Below, piece by piece: positions 50,211 to 59,966 of a stretch of DNA of 64,000 bases (the first letter of the stretch is position 1; the number at the start of each line of letters is the position of its first letter). A program made the position numbers and the translations under genes. A model generated the notes under the pieces. The model saw only the letters and a list, made by a program, of their open reading frames with translations, ran no database searches and had not been told where the DNA came from. The stretch covers positions 3,968,001 through 4,032,000 of the forward strand of contig CATIUR010000011.1 of the NCBI GenBank assembly GCA_949592205.1, in the 5' to 3' direction. Source of the DNA: Helichrysum umbraculigerum (Eukaryota > Streptophyta > Magnoliopsida > Asterales > Asteraceae).

Positions 50211-51399
50211 AACAAAGAAACGGTACAAAAACACTTTAAATACACTTCAGGCCATCAAAAATCTCACAAGAAAACATCATTTCTTGAAAACATATTCCCC
50301 CGTTCTCACACTTGCCCATTGTATTCGCAAACAGCATAAGAAAGTTCAACACAAGCATAAAACCAGAATCATTCGAGCTAACAATCTTCTTAGCAATATC
50401 ACTTGGGCGAACTCTTATATTGCCAAACTGTGGGTACCAATTCACAACACATAAGTCCTTCTCATCCCTCTATTTAAGTTGCATAACTGATAAATCGCCA
50501 TTAGGAATCCCTAGTATGTGTAACACCCCGCAAATTTAAACGCAATTATAAACATTAATCACTTGCATTATTAGGCTAATTCCCTACTTGAGTGAATTCA
50601 CAACACATTTTAGAGGTAAGTCTAGCAAAGCCCAACTAGATAATACGCGTAGTATTACGTATTCGTAATTAGTTGTAATTACGTACTGAACAATCTGAAA
50701 ACAAACGCGACAAAAATATACGACTGTTGGTGAACAAAATTATTTAATAAAACGAAATATTTAAATAACGATATTAACAATTAAATATTATGCCGATAAT
50801 ATTTACATATCATTTTATAACGAAAAACGTAAACTTGTATAATTAAAATAAAACAAAGTTAACATTTTATAACTAAATTAATTTGGTTTCATAAAAAGAT
50901 CCTAATTAAAAATATAATGAAATATGTAATTAAAAATATATTAGTTAAAATAGAGTAACAATTAACGATCGGGTAAACAAACACGGAGCGCAACCACGGG
51001 GGACGAAAAAGGGAGACAAAACCCCCTCCTCATCCCCTCCTTTCTTTCATTTTCACCATCTCATTTCTCTCTCTTTACTCTCTTTTCTCTCAACTTTCTC
51101 TCTCTCTAAAAACTACTAAAAACAATTACAAAATCAACAAAAACAACAACAAATCGGACACACAACATCATCAAACTCGTCATCATCATCATCTACACAA
51201 GGATTCAAGCTCAAAATCACCATTTTCATCATCATCTTCATCATCCACCTAATTTTCGGATCTAACACTTTTTGAGTAAGAAAACACTAAACTTTTCACT
51301 TTTACTTCATTATAATAGCTTACAATCATGTTACAAGTCATTATATGAAAGATCTAAGCATTTTTGAGTTAAAAATCTCGATTTTCGGATGAACAGACC

Positions 51400-51612
51400 G
51401 TAACGTCGCATTAGTCCCAGGCGATTTGCGACGTTATACGCGACGTCCCACTGCTACGTCTCACTGCTACGTCCCACTGCTACGTCCCACTGCTACGTCC
51501 CACTGCGACGTCCCACTACGACGTCCCACACGACGTCCCACACGACGTCCCACGCGACGTCCCACACGACGTCCCACGCGACGTCCCACGCGACGTCCCA
51601 CACGACGTCCCC
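51400..51612 (+). repeat. CGACGTCCCA tandem array in 5' LTR
   Basis: 12-13 bp units (ACGACGTCCCAC or TGCTACGTCCCAC) sit in a row, preceded by GTCGCA...TGCGAC pairs. GACGTC is itself palindromic. The 3' LTR array at 55764-56068 is about 90 bp longer. Confidence 0.9.
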
Positions 51613-52069
51613 TTATAACAATACTTTGAAATATTTTTACAAAACCATCACCAACGAGTCGTACGAATTTACAAATAAACAATGATCTTTCATGGATGAA
51701 CGAGTAACATGGTTTGGATTGTTATCCAACCACTTATACGACTATTTCCTACGTTTAGGATGTTAGTGACTTACCCGGACTACGCTTTGCTAGCGCTTAC
51801 ACATTTCTAATTAACTCAACAGGTGAGTTCACAGCCCCTACTTTTACTGATTTAACTGCTTTTAAACAGGGGTGGAAAACATAGTCAACTGTTTTACTTA
51901 TTGCCATAACTGCTTTTACTTATATGATTGTTTATCATACTTGTTTACTCGAACAATTAGAGTAATTTGAACTATTAAACTATTGAACAAACTGATATTT
52001 ATGAAATAACATTTTCATATTGACACACTGAACAAATGGGATAACTTATTCGACAAACTGTTTTAACTA

Positions 52070-52455
52070 GACCGGAGAACGACCGGTAAACTATTTTGCA
52101 AATGACTGTAAACCTTTAAACTTGTTTGGTATACCGGAGAACGACCGGTACTTTTATATAAACGCTGGAGAACGACCAGCTACGTATTTTAGTGCCAGAG
52201 AACGACTTGCCAAGGGACGGGAGAACGACCCGTGCGTATTGGATGGGAGAACGATCCATGCGTTTGTTGGACGGGAGAACGACCCGTGCGTAACTAGACC
52301 GGAGAACGACCGGTAAACTGTTTTTGTTGAACGGGAGAACGACCCGTGCGTATTTGGACGGAGAACGACCGGTACTGTTTTGTTTGTAAATCGCTGGAGA
52401 ACGACCAGCACGTGTTTTAAACTTGAACTTTGGGCGAACAACCCACTAAACTTGT
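52070..52455 (+). repeat. Hairpin array with constant AGAACGA loop in 5' LTR
   Basis: About twelve units. The stems vary and match: CCGG-AGAACGA-CCGG, GCTGG-AGAACGA-CCAGC, ACGGG-AGAACGA-CCCGT, ATGGG-AGAACGA-TCCAT, and a last TGGG-CGAACAA-CCCA. The copy in the 3' LTR is at 56523-56909. Confidence 0.9.
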
Positions 52456-52958
52456 ATTTGGATAACATTCCACTAAACTTATTCTCGACTATTATGGCAA
52501 TACTATTTGTGAACGTTTTTGGATAACAACTGTGCTACAAACTTGATTTAACTTGTGTAAACTTAAACCTGTGAATTCACTCAACCTAGTTGTTGACTTT
52601 TACTATGTTTTTCAGGGAATTAGCTGCGCATGTAAGAATCGCCAACACACATGGAGAATTAGGCGACCCGTGAAGTTTTAGGATGCCAACTTTTTGGAAA
52701 CACATGGATTTCTTTAGTATAACTGAAATGTTTTAGTCATATTTCAGAAATCTACTTTTGTAAACTTATTACTTTTAACTTGTACGATTCGATGAATCGT
52801 AAACATTGTAATTAATACTTTTGGCATCTTAATATATTATGTTCTGTTGTAATCATAAGCTCTGATACGTATGCATGCACTTTGTTATTGTGGCACCCCC
52901 GTACTTAAACTAAATGCTTCCGCTAAACAAAATCGACGAATTTGGGGGTGTTACAGAT

Positions 52959-52971
52959 TGGTATCAGAGCC
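52959..52971 (+). promoter_or_regulatory. Primer-binding site, tRNA-iMet type
   Basis: TGGTATCAGAGCC lies three bases after the 5' LTR. Confidence 0.9.
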
Positions 52972-53403
52972 ATTGGTTATAGCGAACTAGATTTCTTAGG
53001 TGACTTAGAGACCTTAGAGACCTAGACTATAGCCTTGGCTAGGACGCACATGCATACACACATTTGCATACGTCTAACTATCGTCACGACACATCGATAC
53101 ACGTGATTCCTTTGTCGAACCGTACTATGTCTGAACTGTTCACTTTCATTCAAAACCCATATGAACCTGATCGTATTAAACGATTGATGAAAAGAAGTAT
53201 GTATTTAGCATCATATAATGACGCCTGGCCAACGTGATTATATTATACTAAGTACATATGGGTGTTTCATAGTCGTGAGATATGTGATGGGGATCTTGTC
53301 ATTTCTTCTCAATTATTCGATAACTAAAACTATGTGAAACTTTATTCTTCACATCTTTTCATTGGCATTGACTTCTGCATTTCATTACTCGCAGAACGTC
53401 AGC
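52972..53403 (+). other. Leader between primer site and gag
   Basis: About 430 bp of noncoding leader. I recognised nothing else in it. Confidence 0.5.
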
Positions 53404-54603
53404 ATGCCGCCTAAACAAAGAAAGACCCGCAACAGTCGCCAAACAAACACACCTCCTGTCGTCGAAACAACCGAACAAATCATTGAACGCCGCGTGGCTG
53501 AAGCTATTGCTCAGTACGAGGCCAGCCGAAATCGAGACAACGTGGCAAACAACAGTGGAGCCACACCTGTCAATAGCGAAACCCCGGCAAATACCCAACA
53601 GGGGTGTTCATACAAAACCTTCCAATCTTGTAAACCCAGCTCCTTCACCGGGACCGAAGGGGCCATCGGCTTGATCCACTGGATTGAGAAAATGGAATCG
53701 GTGATCGATATCAGCGACTGCGCCACCGACAAAATTGTGAAGTACGCCACGTGTACCTTAGCTGACAAAGCGTTAACCTGGTGGAACGCTCAGGTCCAGA
53801 TTATTGGACGTCCAGCTGCTTACTCCATGACTTGGGAAACTCTGAAACAGATGCTGATGGAGGAATTTTGCCCTCCCAACGAGATGCAGAAACTTGAAAC
53901 CGAGTTTTGGAACATTCAAATGATCGGCGCTGACATTTCCGGTTACACAACTAGATTCCAGGAACTTGCACGTCTGGTGCCTCACATGGTAACCCCCGAG
54001 AGCAAACGCATTGAGCGTTACAACAGGGGTTTGGCACCACAAATCCGAGGCATGGTTATGTCCTCCAAACCCGCCACTTTTAGGAGCGCAGTTGATCTGG
54101 CTCAAAGCTTAACCGACGACGCCATTCTGATCGGCACTTTGAAAACTACTACTGGGAAAGCTGAACCTACCCGTACTGATGCGGGCGACTCTGGAACCCA
54201 CAAACGCAAATGGAACAACGAGGGTAACGACCGTCAGGGTCAACAAAACAGGAACCCGGGAAACACCCGAGCCTTCGCCGCGATCACCAACCCTGGACCC
54301 AAAACCTATCTTGGCAACAAACCAAAATGCGACAAGTGCGGAATGTATCATGCCGGCAATTACGCCTTTTGCCAAGATTGCAAACACTGGGGTCATTTGG
54401 CCCAAAACTGTAAAACAGCCCCTCTCCCTCGATCAAATGCGTGCTACGAGTGCGGTGAATCTGGACACTTTCGAAATCAATGTCCAAAACTGAACACCAA
54501 CCAGAACAACAATCAGAACAACAACCGCGTTATTAACAAGGGCTACACCCCAAGCCGCGCATACATCCTCCGTGCACCGGAAACGATTGCAGACCTCGGC
54601 TAA
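53404..54603 (+). CDS. gag: Gag of second Tekay-like element, 399 aa, intact
   Basis: Capsid-nucleocapsid protein. I chose the ATG of MPPKQRKTRNSRQ, since it opens a basic N-terminus as expected for this family; an in-frame ATG 14 codons upstream is possible. The gag domain includes FTGTEGAIGLIHWIEKMES, ALTWWNAQVQ, EEFCPPNEMQKLETEFWN and YTTRFQELARLVP. Zinc knuckles CQDCKHWGHLAQNC and CYECGESGHFRNQC (both CX2CX4HX4C) follow a Cys/His cluster, CDKCGMYHAGNYAFC. It ends at RAYILRAPETIADLG, where a complete element would continue into the protease. Only about 280 bp separate it from the 3' LTR. The domain aligns with the gag at 22585-23676 throughout. An uninterrupted frame in an element with diverged LTRs is notable. 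Confidence 0.9.
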   Translation: MPPKQRKTRNSRQTNTPPVVETTEQIIERRVAEAIAQYEASRNRDNVANNSGATPVNSETPANTQQGCSYKTFQSCKPSSFTGTEGAIGLIHWIEKMESVIDISDCATDKIVKYATCTLADKALTWWNAQVQIIGRPAAYSMTWETLKQMLMEEFCPPNEMQKLETEFWNIQMIGADISGYTTRFQELARLVPHMVTPESKRIERYNRGLAPQIRGMVMSSKPATFRSAVDLAQSLTDDAILIGTLKTTTGKAEPTRTDAGDSGTHKRKWNNEGNDRQGQQNRNPGNTRAFAAITNPGPKTYLGNKPKCDKCGMYHAGNYAFCQDCKHWGHLAQNCKTAPLPRSNACYECGESGHFRNQCPKLNTNQNNNQNNNRVINKGYTPSRAYILRAPETIADLG

Positions 54604-54881
54604 CACGGTATGTCTTAACAGCTGTTGCTACGATTTAACATACGTTTATTACGAATGTCTATTCAAACTTAACGCTTGATAAACTTCGACCATTATCGAA
54701 CGCATAACTATTTAAACTATACCGCGAGTATACTAAACTGGTTAAAACCTTTCTGGCAACAATTGAACGCCACGTAAATTGGTATTATTATCGACGACGT
54801 GACTTATTCGGAGAACATACGCTGCGGGCGATCCGACTTGATTTTAAATCTCGGGACGAGATTTCTCTAACATGGGGAGAA

Positions 54882-57409
54882 TCTAACACCCCGCAAATTT
54901 AAACGCAATTATAAACATTAATCACTTGCATTATTAGGCTAATTCCCTACTTGAGTGAATTCACAACACATTTTAGAGGTAAGTCTAGCAAAGCCCAACT
55001 AGATAATACGCGTAGTATTACGTATTCGTAATTAGTTGTAATTACGTACTGAACAATCTGAAAACCAACGCGACAAAAATATACGACTGTTGGTGAACAA
55101 AATTATTTAATAAAACGAACTATTTAAATAACGATATTAACAATTAAATATTATGCCGATAATATTTACATATCAAGTTATAACGAAAAACGTAAACTTG
55201 TATAATTAAAATAAAACAAAGTTAAAATTTTATAACTAAATTAATTTGGTTTCATAAAAAGATCCTAATTAAAAATATAATGAAATATGTAATTAAAAAT
55301 ATATTAGTTAAAATAAAGTAACAGTTAACGATCGGGTAAACAAACACGGAGCGCAACCACGGGGGACGAAAAAGGGAGACAAAACCCCCTCCTCATCCCC
55401 TCCTTTCTTTCATTTTCACCATCTCATTTCTCTCTCTTTACTCTCTTTTCTCTCAACTTTCTCTCTCTCTCTAAAAACCACTAAAAACAACTACAAAATC
55501 AACAAAAACAACAACAAATCGGACACACAACATCATCAAACTCGTCATCATCATCATCTACACAAGGATTCAAGCTCAAAATCACCATTTTCATCATCAT
55601 CTTCATCATCCACCTAATTTTCGGATCTAACACTTTTTGGGTAAGAAAACACTAAACTTTTCACTTTTACTTCATTATAATAGCTTACAATCATGTTACA
55701 AGTCATTATATGAAAGATCTAAGCATTTTTGAGTTAAAAATCTCGATTTTCGGATGAACAGACCGTAACGTCGCATTAGTCCCAGGCGATTTGCGACGTT
55801 ACACGCGATGTCCCACTGCTACGTCTCACTGCTACGTCCCACTGCTACGTCCCACTGCTACGTCCCACTACGACGTCCCACTGCGACGTCCCACACGACG
55901 TCCCACACGACGTCCCACGCGACGTCCCACGCGACGTCCCACACGACGTCCCACGCGACGTCCCACACGACGTCCCACTGCGACGTCCCACGCGACGTCC
56001 CACTGCTACGTCCCACTGCTACGTCCCACTGCTACGTCCCACTGCGACGTCGCAAGTTTCAGAACCTTATAACAATACTTTGAAATATTTTTACAAAACC
56101 ATCACCAACGAGTCGTACGAATTTACAAATAAACAACGATCTTTCATGGATGAACGAGTAACATGGTTTGGATTGTTATCCAACCACTTATACGACTATT
56201 TCCTACGTTTAGGATGTTAGTGACTTACCCGGACTACACTTTGCTAGCGCTTACACATTTCTAATTAACTCAACAGGTGAGTTCACAGCCCCTACTTTTA
56301 CTGATTTAACTGCTTTTAAACAGGGGTGGAAAACATAGTCAACTGTTTTACTTATTGCCATAACTGCTTTTACTTATATGATTGTTTATCATACTTGTTT
56401 ACTCGAACAATTAGAGTAATTTGAACTATTAAACTATTGAACAAACTGATATTTATGAAATAACATTTTCATATTGACACACTGAACAAATGGGATAACT
56501 TATTCGACAAACTGTTTTAACTAGACCGGAGAACGACCGGTAAACTGTTTTGCAAACGACTGTAAACCTTTAAACTTGTTTGGTATACCGGAGAACGACC
56601 GGTACTTTTATATAAACGCTGGAGAACGACCAGCTACGTATTTTAGTGCCAGAGAACGACTTGCCAAGGGACATGAGAACGACCCGTGCGTCTTGGATGG
56701 GAGAACGACCCATGCGTTTGTTGGACGGGAGAACGACCCGTGCGTAACTAGACCGGAGAACGACCGGTAAACTGTTTTTGTTGAATGGGAGAATGACCCA
56801 TGCGTATTTGGCCGGAGAACGACCGGTACTGTTTTGTTTGTAAATCGCTGGAGAACGACCAGCACGTGTTTTAAACTTGAACTTTGGGCGAACAACCCAC
56901 TAAACTTGTATTTGGATAACATTCCACTAAACTTATTCTCGACTATTATGGCAATACTATTTGTGAACGTTTTTGGATAACAACTGTGCTACAAACTTGA
57001 TTTAACTTGTGTAAACTTAAACCTGTGAATTCACTCAACCTAGTTGTTGACTTTTACTATGTTTTTCAGGGAATTAGCTGCGCATGTAAGAATCGCCAAC
57101 ACACATGGAGAATTAGGCGACCCGTGAAGTTTTAGGATGCCAACTTTTTGGAAACACATGGATTTCTTTAGTATAACTGAAATGTTTTAGTCATATTTCA
57201 GAAATCTACTTTTGTAAACTTATTACTTTTAACTTGTACGATTCGATGAATCGTAAACATTGTAATTAATACTTTTGGCATCTTAATATATTATGTTCTG
57301 TTGTAATCATAAGCTCTGATACGTATGCATGCACTTTGTTATTGTGGCACCCCCGTACTTAAACTAAATGCTTCCGCTAAACAAAATCGACGAATTTGGG
57401 GGTGTTACA
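54882..57409 (+). repeat. 3' LTR of second gag-only element
   Basis: 2,528 bp, 91 bp longer than the 5' LTR mainly because of the CGACGTCCCA array (55764-56068). It begins TCTAACACC, a mutated TG end. The hairpin array is at 56523-56909. Confidence 0.92.
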
Positions 57410-59460
57410 GTATGTCTCTCACACTTTCAGCTCTTACAGAAATAGAGCCCGAGTCTAACTTAATCACCATTTCATTTGGATCGAACCTATCGACAACAAA
57501 GTATCCTAGTTTTCCTAGAAGATTTCCTTCTAAAGACAACTTAATACATGACCCAAAACCAATTTCAGTAATCTTCTCTATTTGTGAAGTTTTTAGGTTT
57601 TGTGTAGCACCTGCTAATGGCTTCACAGTGACTCTAGGACGCAACGCACGATAAACAGTGTTAACAACAGTCTTCTTTTTAGCAACTTTTTTATTGTCAA
57701 CCACTTCTTCTTTAACTTCGGTCTTGTTTTTTGGTACAACAGTCTTTTATCTCTTCACCGGAACACTTGATTCTGCCTTATCATTACCCTTCCTCTTTGC
57801 ATCCAATCTTCCCTCAACTTCTGCCTCGACAGTATTCTTCTCGATCTTTTTGGTAGTCTTTTTCTTAGCACCCTTCTTATCAGGCTTCTTGTCAGGAGTC
57901 TTCTTATTCTCGGTCATGCTCTTCACAAAACTCTTTTCCTTGACATTATCAGGCATCTTCACAACCTGCTTCTCAGGCATATCCGTCTTCTCAGGCATAT
58001 TCTTCTCAACAGTCTTCACCTTATCATCAATACTCCCTTTATCATTCTTCCTCTGAGGTATTTTATCTATAACCTCCTTTACTGCTACATCCTTATGCAT
58101 AATATCTTTTGACGACTCCGGTTTTAAAGGTGATGCTGTAACCATCGTTGTACCTACGGACTCCTTTGAAGGTGTAGATACTATATTACGGAAAGTGTTT
58201 CTTAAAGCAATTGCAGCTTCACAATTTTTATCTGTAAAACCAGACAAATAATCTTCCATAGGATCTGCTTTTCCTTCCAGATGATCCTTAGGTGGATCGT
58301 TTTCAATCAACTTCCTTTTGGTGGGTAATTTCAGCTTTAAAACTGTCTTCTTACGAGGATTGTTTTTGGGTGAATCTGCGGATGTCTCTGTATCACATAT
58401 GAAAGTAATTCAAAAATCAACTAATTACACAACAATATCATATAACGTTACAAAAATCATTTAATCAGTTTCTTAGCTCTCAAAACAACTCATTAGATCA
58501 ACAAAATCACATATGATTAAAATATTTGTTTGACATGAAAATTATCATATGGCTTAGTGAAGGAATACACATGTATATCATATAAACACAATCAAAAACA
58601 TATTAATAACACACAGGAGCTCACACATAAAAATGTTACCTAGAAACAACATATATGTAAATCATATAATCACAAATGATTCAACAACAAAAAAATCACA
58701 TAATCATTTTGTATCATTGTGTAACAACACATGCATGTAAATTCATATAACAACTCTATATAATTTCATCTATTCATAGCTCAATATATAACAGCAGTAA
58801 CAGTGACATATAAGCTTATTAATCATCATAAAAAACTCTAAAATACAAAAACATGTCAAAGTAATAACAAAACTACACTAAATCATTAATGATTACAGCA
58901 AAAACTGAATAATAAACAAAAATTAGGGCAAAAACAAAATTGTTACCAGTTTTGGATGTTGCACTTGATTCGAGAGGAACGGAAGTAACATCAACATCTT
59001 TAACGACTGTAGAAGGATCCATATCGTGATTTAAGTAAAAACTGAACCAAAAAAGCAATTAAGGTACGCCAAATCGAAGAGAAAAGGTCAGGAAAACAGA
59101 TTTTTGATGAGAAAACAAGTAATGTGTTCGGATTATGTGTATGATTTTGAATGTTTATGAAGATTCGTGATCTAGATAGAGATTAGGGCAAAGAAAATTA
59201 GGGCAAAGTGTTGAGTACTGTGTGTTTTTAATTTTTGAAAGGAGGGAAATGAGACTCAAAAAAGCTTCCTGAAGAAGATATATGTGACACGTAAAATTAC
59301 CAAATTGCCCCTCCGCGTTTTTTCTTATAAAATGAAGTAGAAATAATTAAATAAAATCTGATTTTTAACAACCATTGATTTAAGAGATCCAATGGTGGAG
59401 AATGGTTCTCCCATTCTCTCAATATATATGGTTCCTAAATGAACTTTCCTCTAATAAAAC

Positions 59461-59649
59461 ACGTATGTGATAGATATTCAAGTTTCGTTCAACTTCATGG
59501 CTCGTTCAACTTTTTTGTATAGTAGGATTATAATTAACTCAGCTTCTTTATCTTTATATTAAATACATTAAATTAAATTGATTTTAAATTCAATAATAAC
59601 ACTCATTGTATCCGTATACAATTTTTAAGAAACACAATCTACACATTCC
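59461..59649. other. Spacer, nothing recognised
   Basis: AT-rich flank between the Mutator-like element and the LINE-like sequence. Confidence 0.4.
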
Positions 59650-59930
59650 TATTTTTTATTTTTTTTTATCGACAGAAATTTATTAAGAAAAGACAACTAG
59701 CAAGAAGCTAGAAGCCATATAAACAAATAGAAATCTAGAAATTATCAAACCTACATAATCTAGACCCTTCCCGACACATTAACTGCGAGGACTACAAAAG
59801 AGGTGAAAAAACTCGAGCCAATTACGGTGAACCAAGACACGAGAAAAAACCCCACCCACGGAGGCCATGCCACCGGTTTTCACTCCGAGGTGTTTTTAAA
59901 GTAGTCCCAACAACTTTTATCCTCCAACTT
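59650..59930 (-). mobile_element. LINE-like or retroposed 3' end
   Basis: On the minus strand a moderately GC-rich sequence ends in TTCTTAATAAATTTCTGTCG followed by an A-rich tail (AAAAAAAATAAAAAATA). This is the look of a 5'-truncated L1 or a processed transcript. No coding domain or clear target duplication is visible, so the source is open. Confidence 0.4.
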
Positions 59931-59966
59931 TTTATATAATGTATGTTTCCTTCTAAATTTCAAATT

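Larger units (their letters stand above)
50519..52955 (+). repeat. 5' LTR of second gag-only element
   Basis: TGTAACACCCCG to GGGGGTGTTACA, 2,437 bp. Inside, in order: the GC-rich island (50966-50999), a CT-rich tract (51040-51110), the CGACGTCCCA array (51400-51612) and the AGAACGA-loop hairpin array (52070-52455). Confidence 0.93.
50519..57409 (+). mobile_element. Second gag-only Tekay/Del-like element, TSD GTATG
   Basis: LTRs 50519-52955 and 54882-57409 with GTATG on both sides (50514-50518, 57410-57414). It has a tRNA-iMet primer site (52959-52971), a gag gene, no pol, and a CTCGGGACGAGATTTC stretch and purine tract (CATGGGGAGAA) before the 3' LTR. It belongs to the same type as 18761-27720 but a different family. 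It is older, since its LTRs differ at more sites by eye and the 3' LTR begins TC rather than TG. Confidence 0.93.
50236..59022 (-). pseudogene. Two-exon gene carried by the Mutator-like element, split by a retrotransposon
   Basis: Exon 1 is 58947-59022, starting at ATG (MDPSTVVKDVDVTSV) and ending at a GTAACA donor. The intron ends at ACAG before 58387, and splicing keeps the frame (SKT-ETSADSPKNN). Exon 2 encodes a Lys-rich, low-complexity region and then a conserved-looking domain (IGFGSCIKLSLEGN, GYFVVDRFDPNE, VRDILGIPNGDLSV). The inserted element at 50519-57409 lies inside VRDIL; the frame resumes at 50513 and runs through NWYPQFGNIRVRPSDI to a stop at 50236. Two in-frame stops occur: TAA at 57744-57746 and TAG after VMQLK. 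The GFG...FDP...LG(I/L)P pattern recalls the N-terminal region of Ulp1-linked plant transposon genes, which is an inference. No protease domain remains here. Confidence 0.7.
45493..59451 (-). mobile_element. Gene-carrying Mutator-like element, perfect 9-bp TSD TAATAAAAC
   Basis: The left end GAGGTGGGTTCTTTAAAG and the right end, read inward, GAGGAAAGTTCATTTAGG form inverted repeats of roughly 55 bp. TAATAAAAC flanks both (45484-45492, 59452-59460). Without its two later insertions (46414-49050 and 50519-57409) it is about 4.4 kb. It has no recognisable transposase. It carries a two-exon gene on the minus strand that starts about 430 bp inside the right end, and about twenty ATCACATGTGAT-like palindromes. 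The MITE at 38357-39299 shares its ends. Confidence 0.85.

Noticed and set aside
51426..51682. Open frames with RRPTRRPT or VGRRVGRR repeats over the CGACGTCCCA array
   Set aside because: They are low-complexity translations of a tandem DNA repeat on both strands inside an LTR, with no start context or domain.
57658..58056. Plus-strand hydrophobic open frame
   Set aside because: It is the antisense shadow of the Lys-rich exon of the minus-strand pseudogene.
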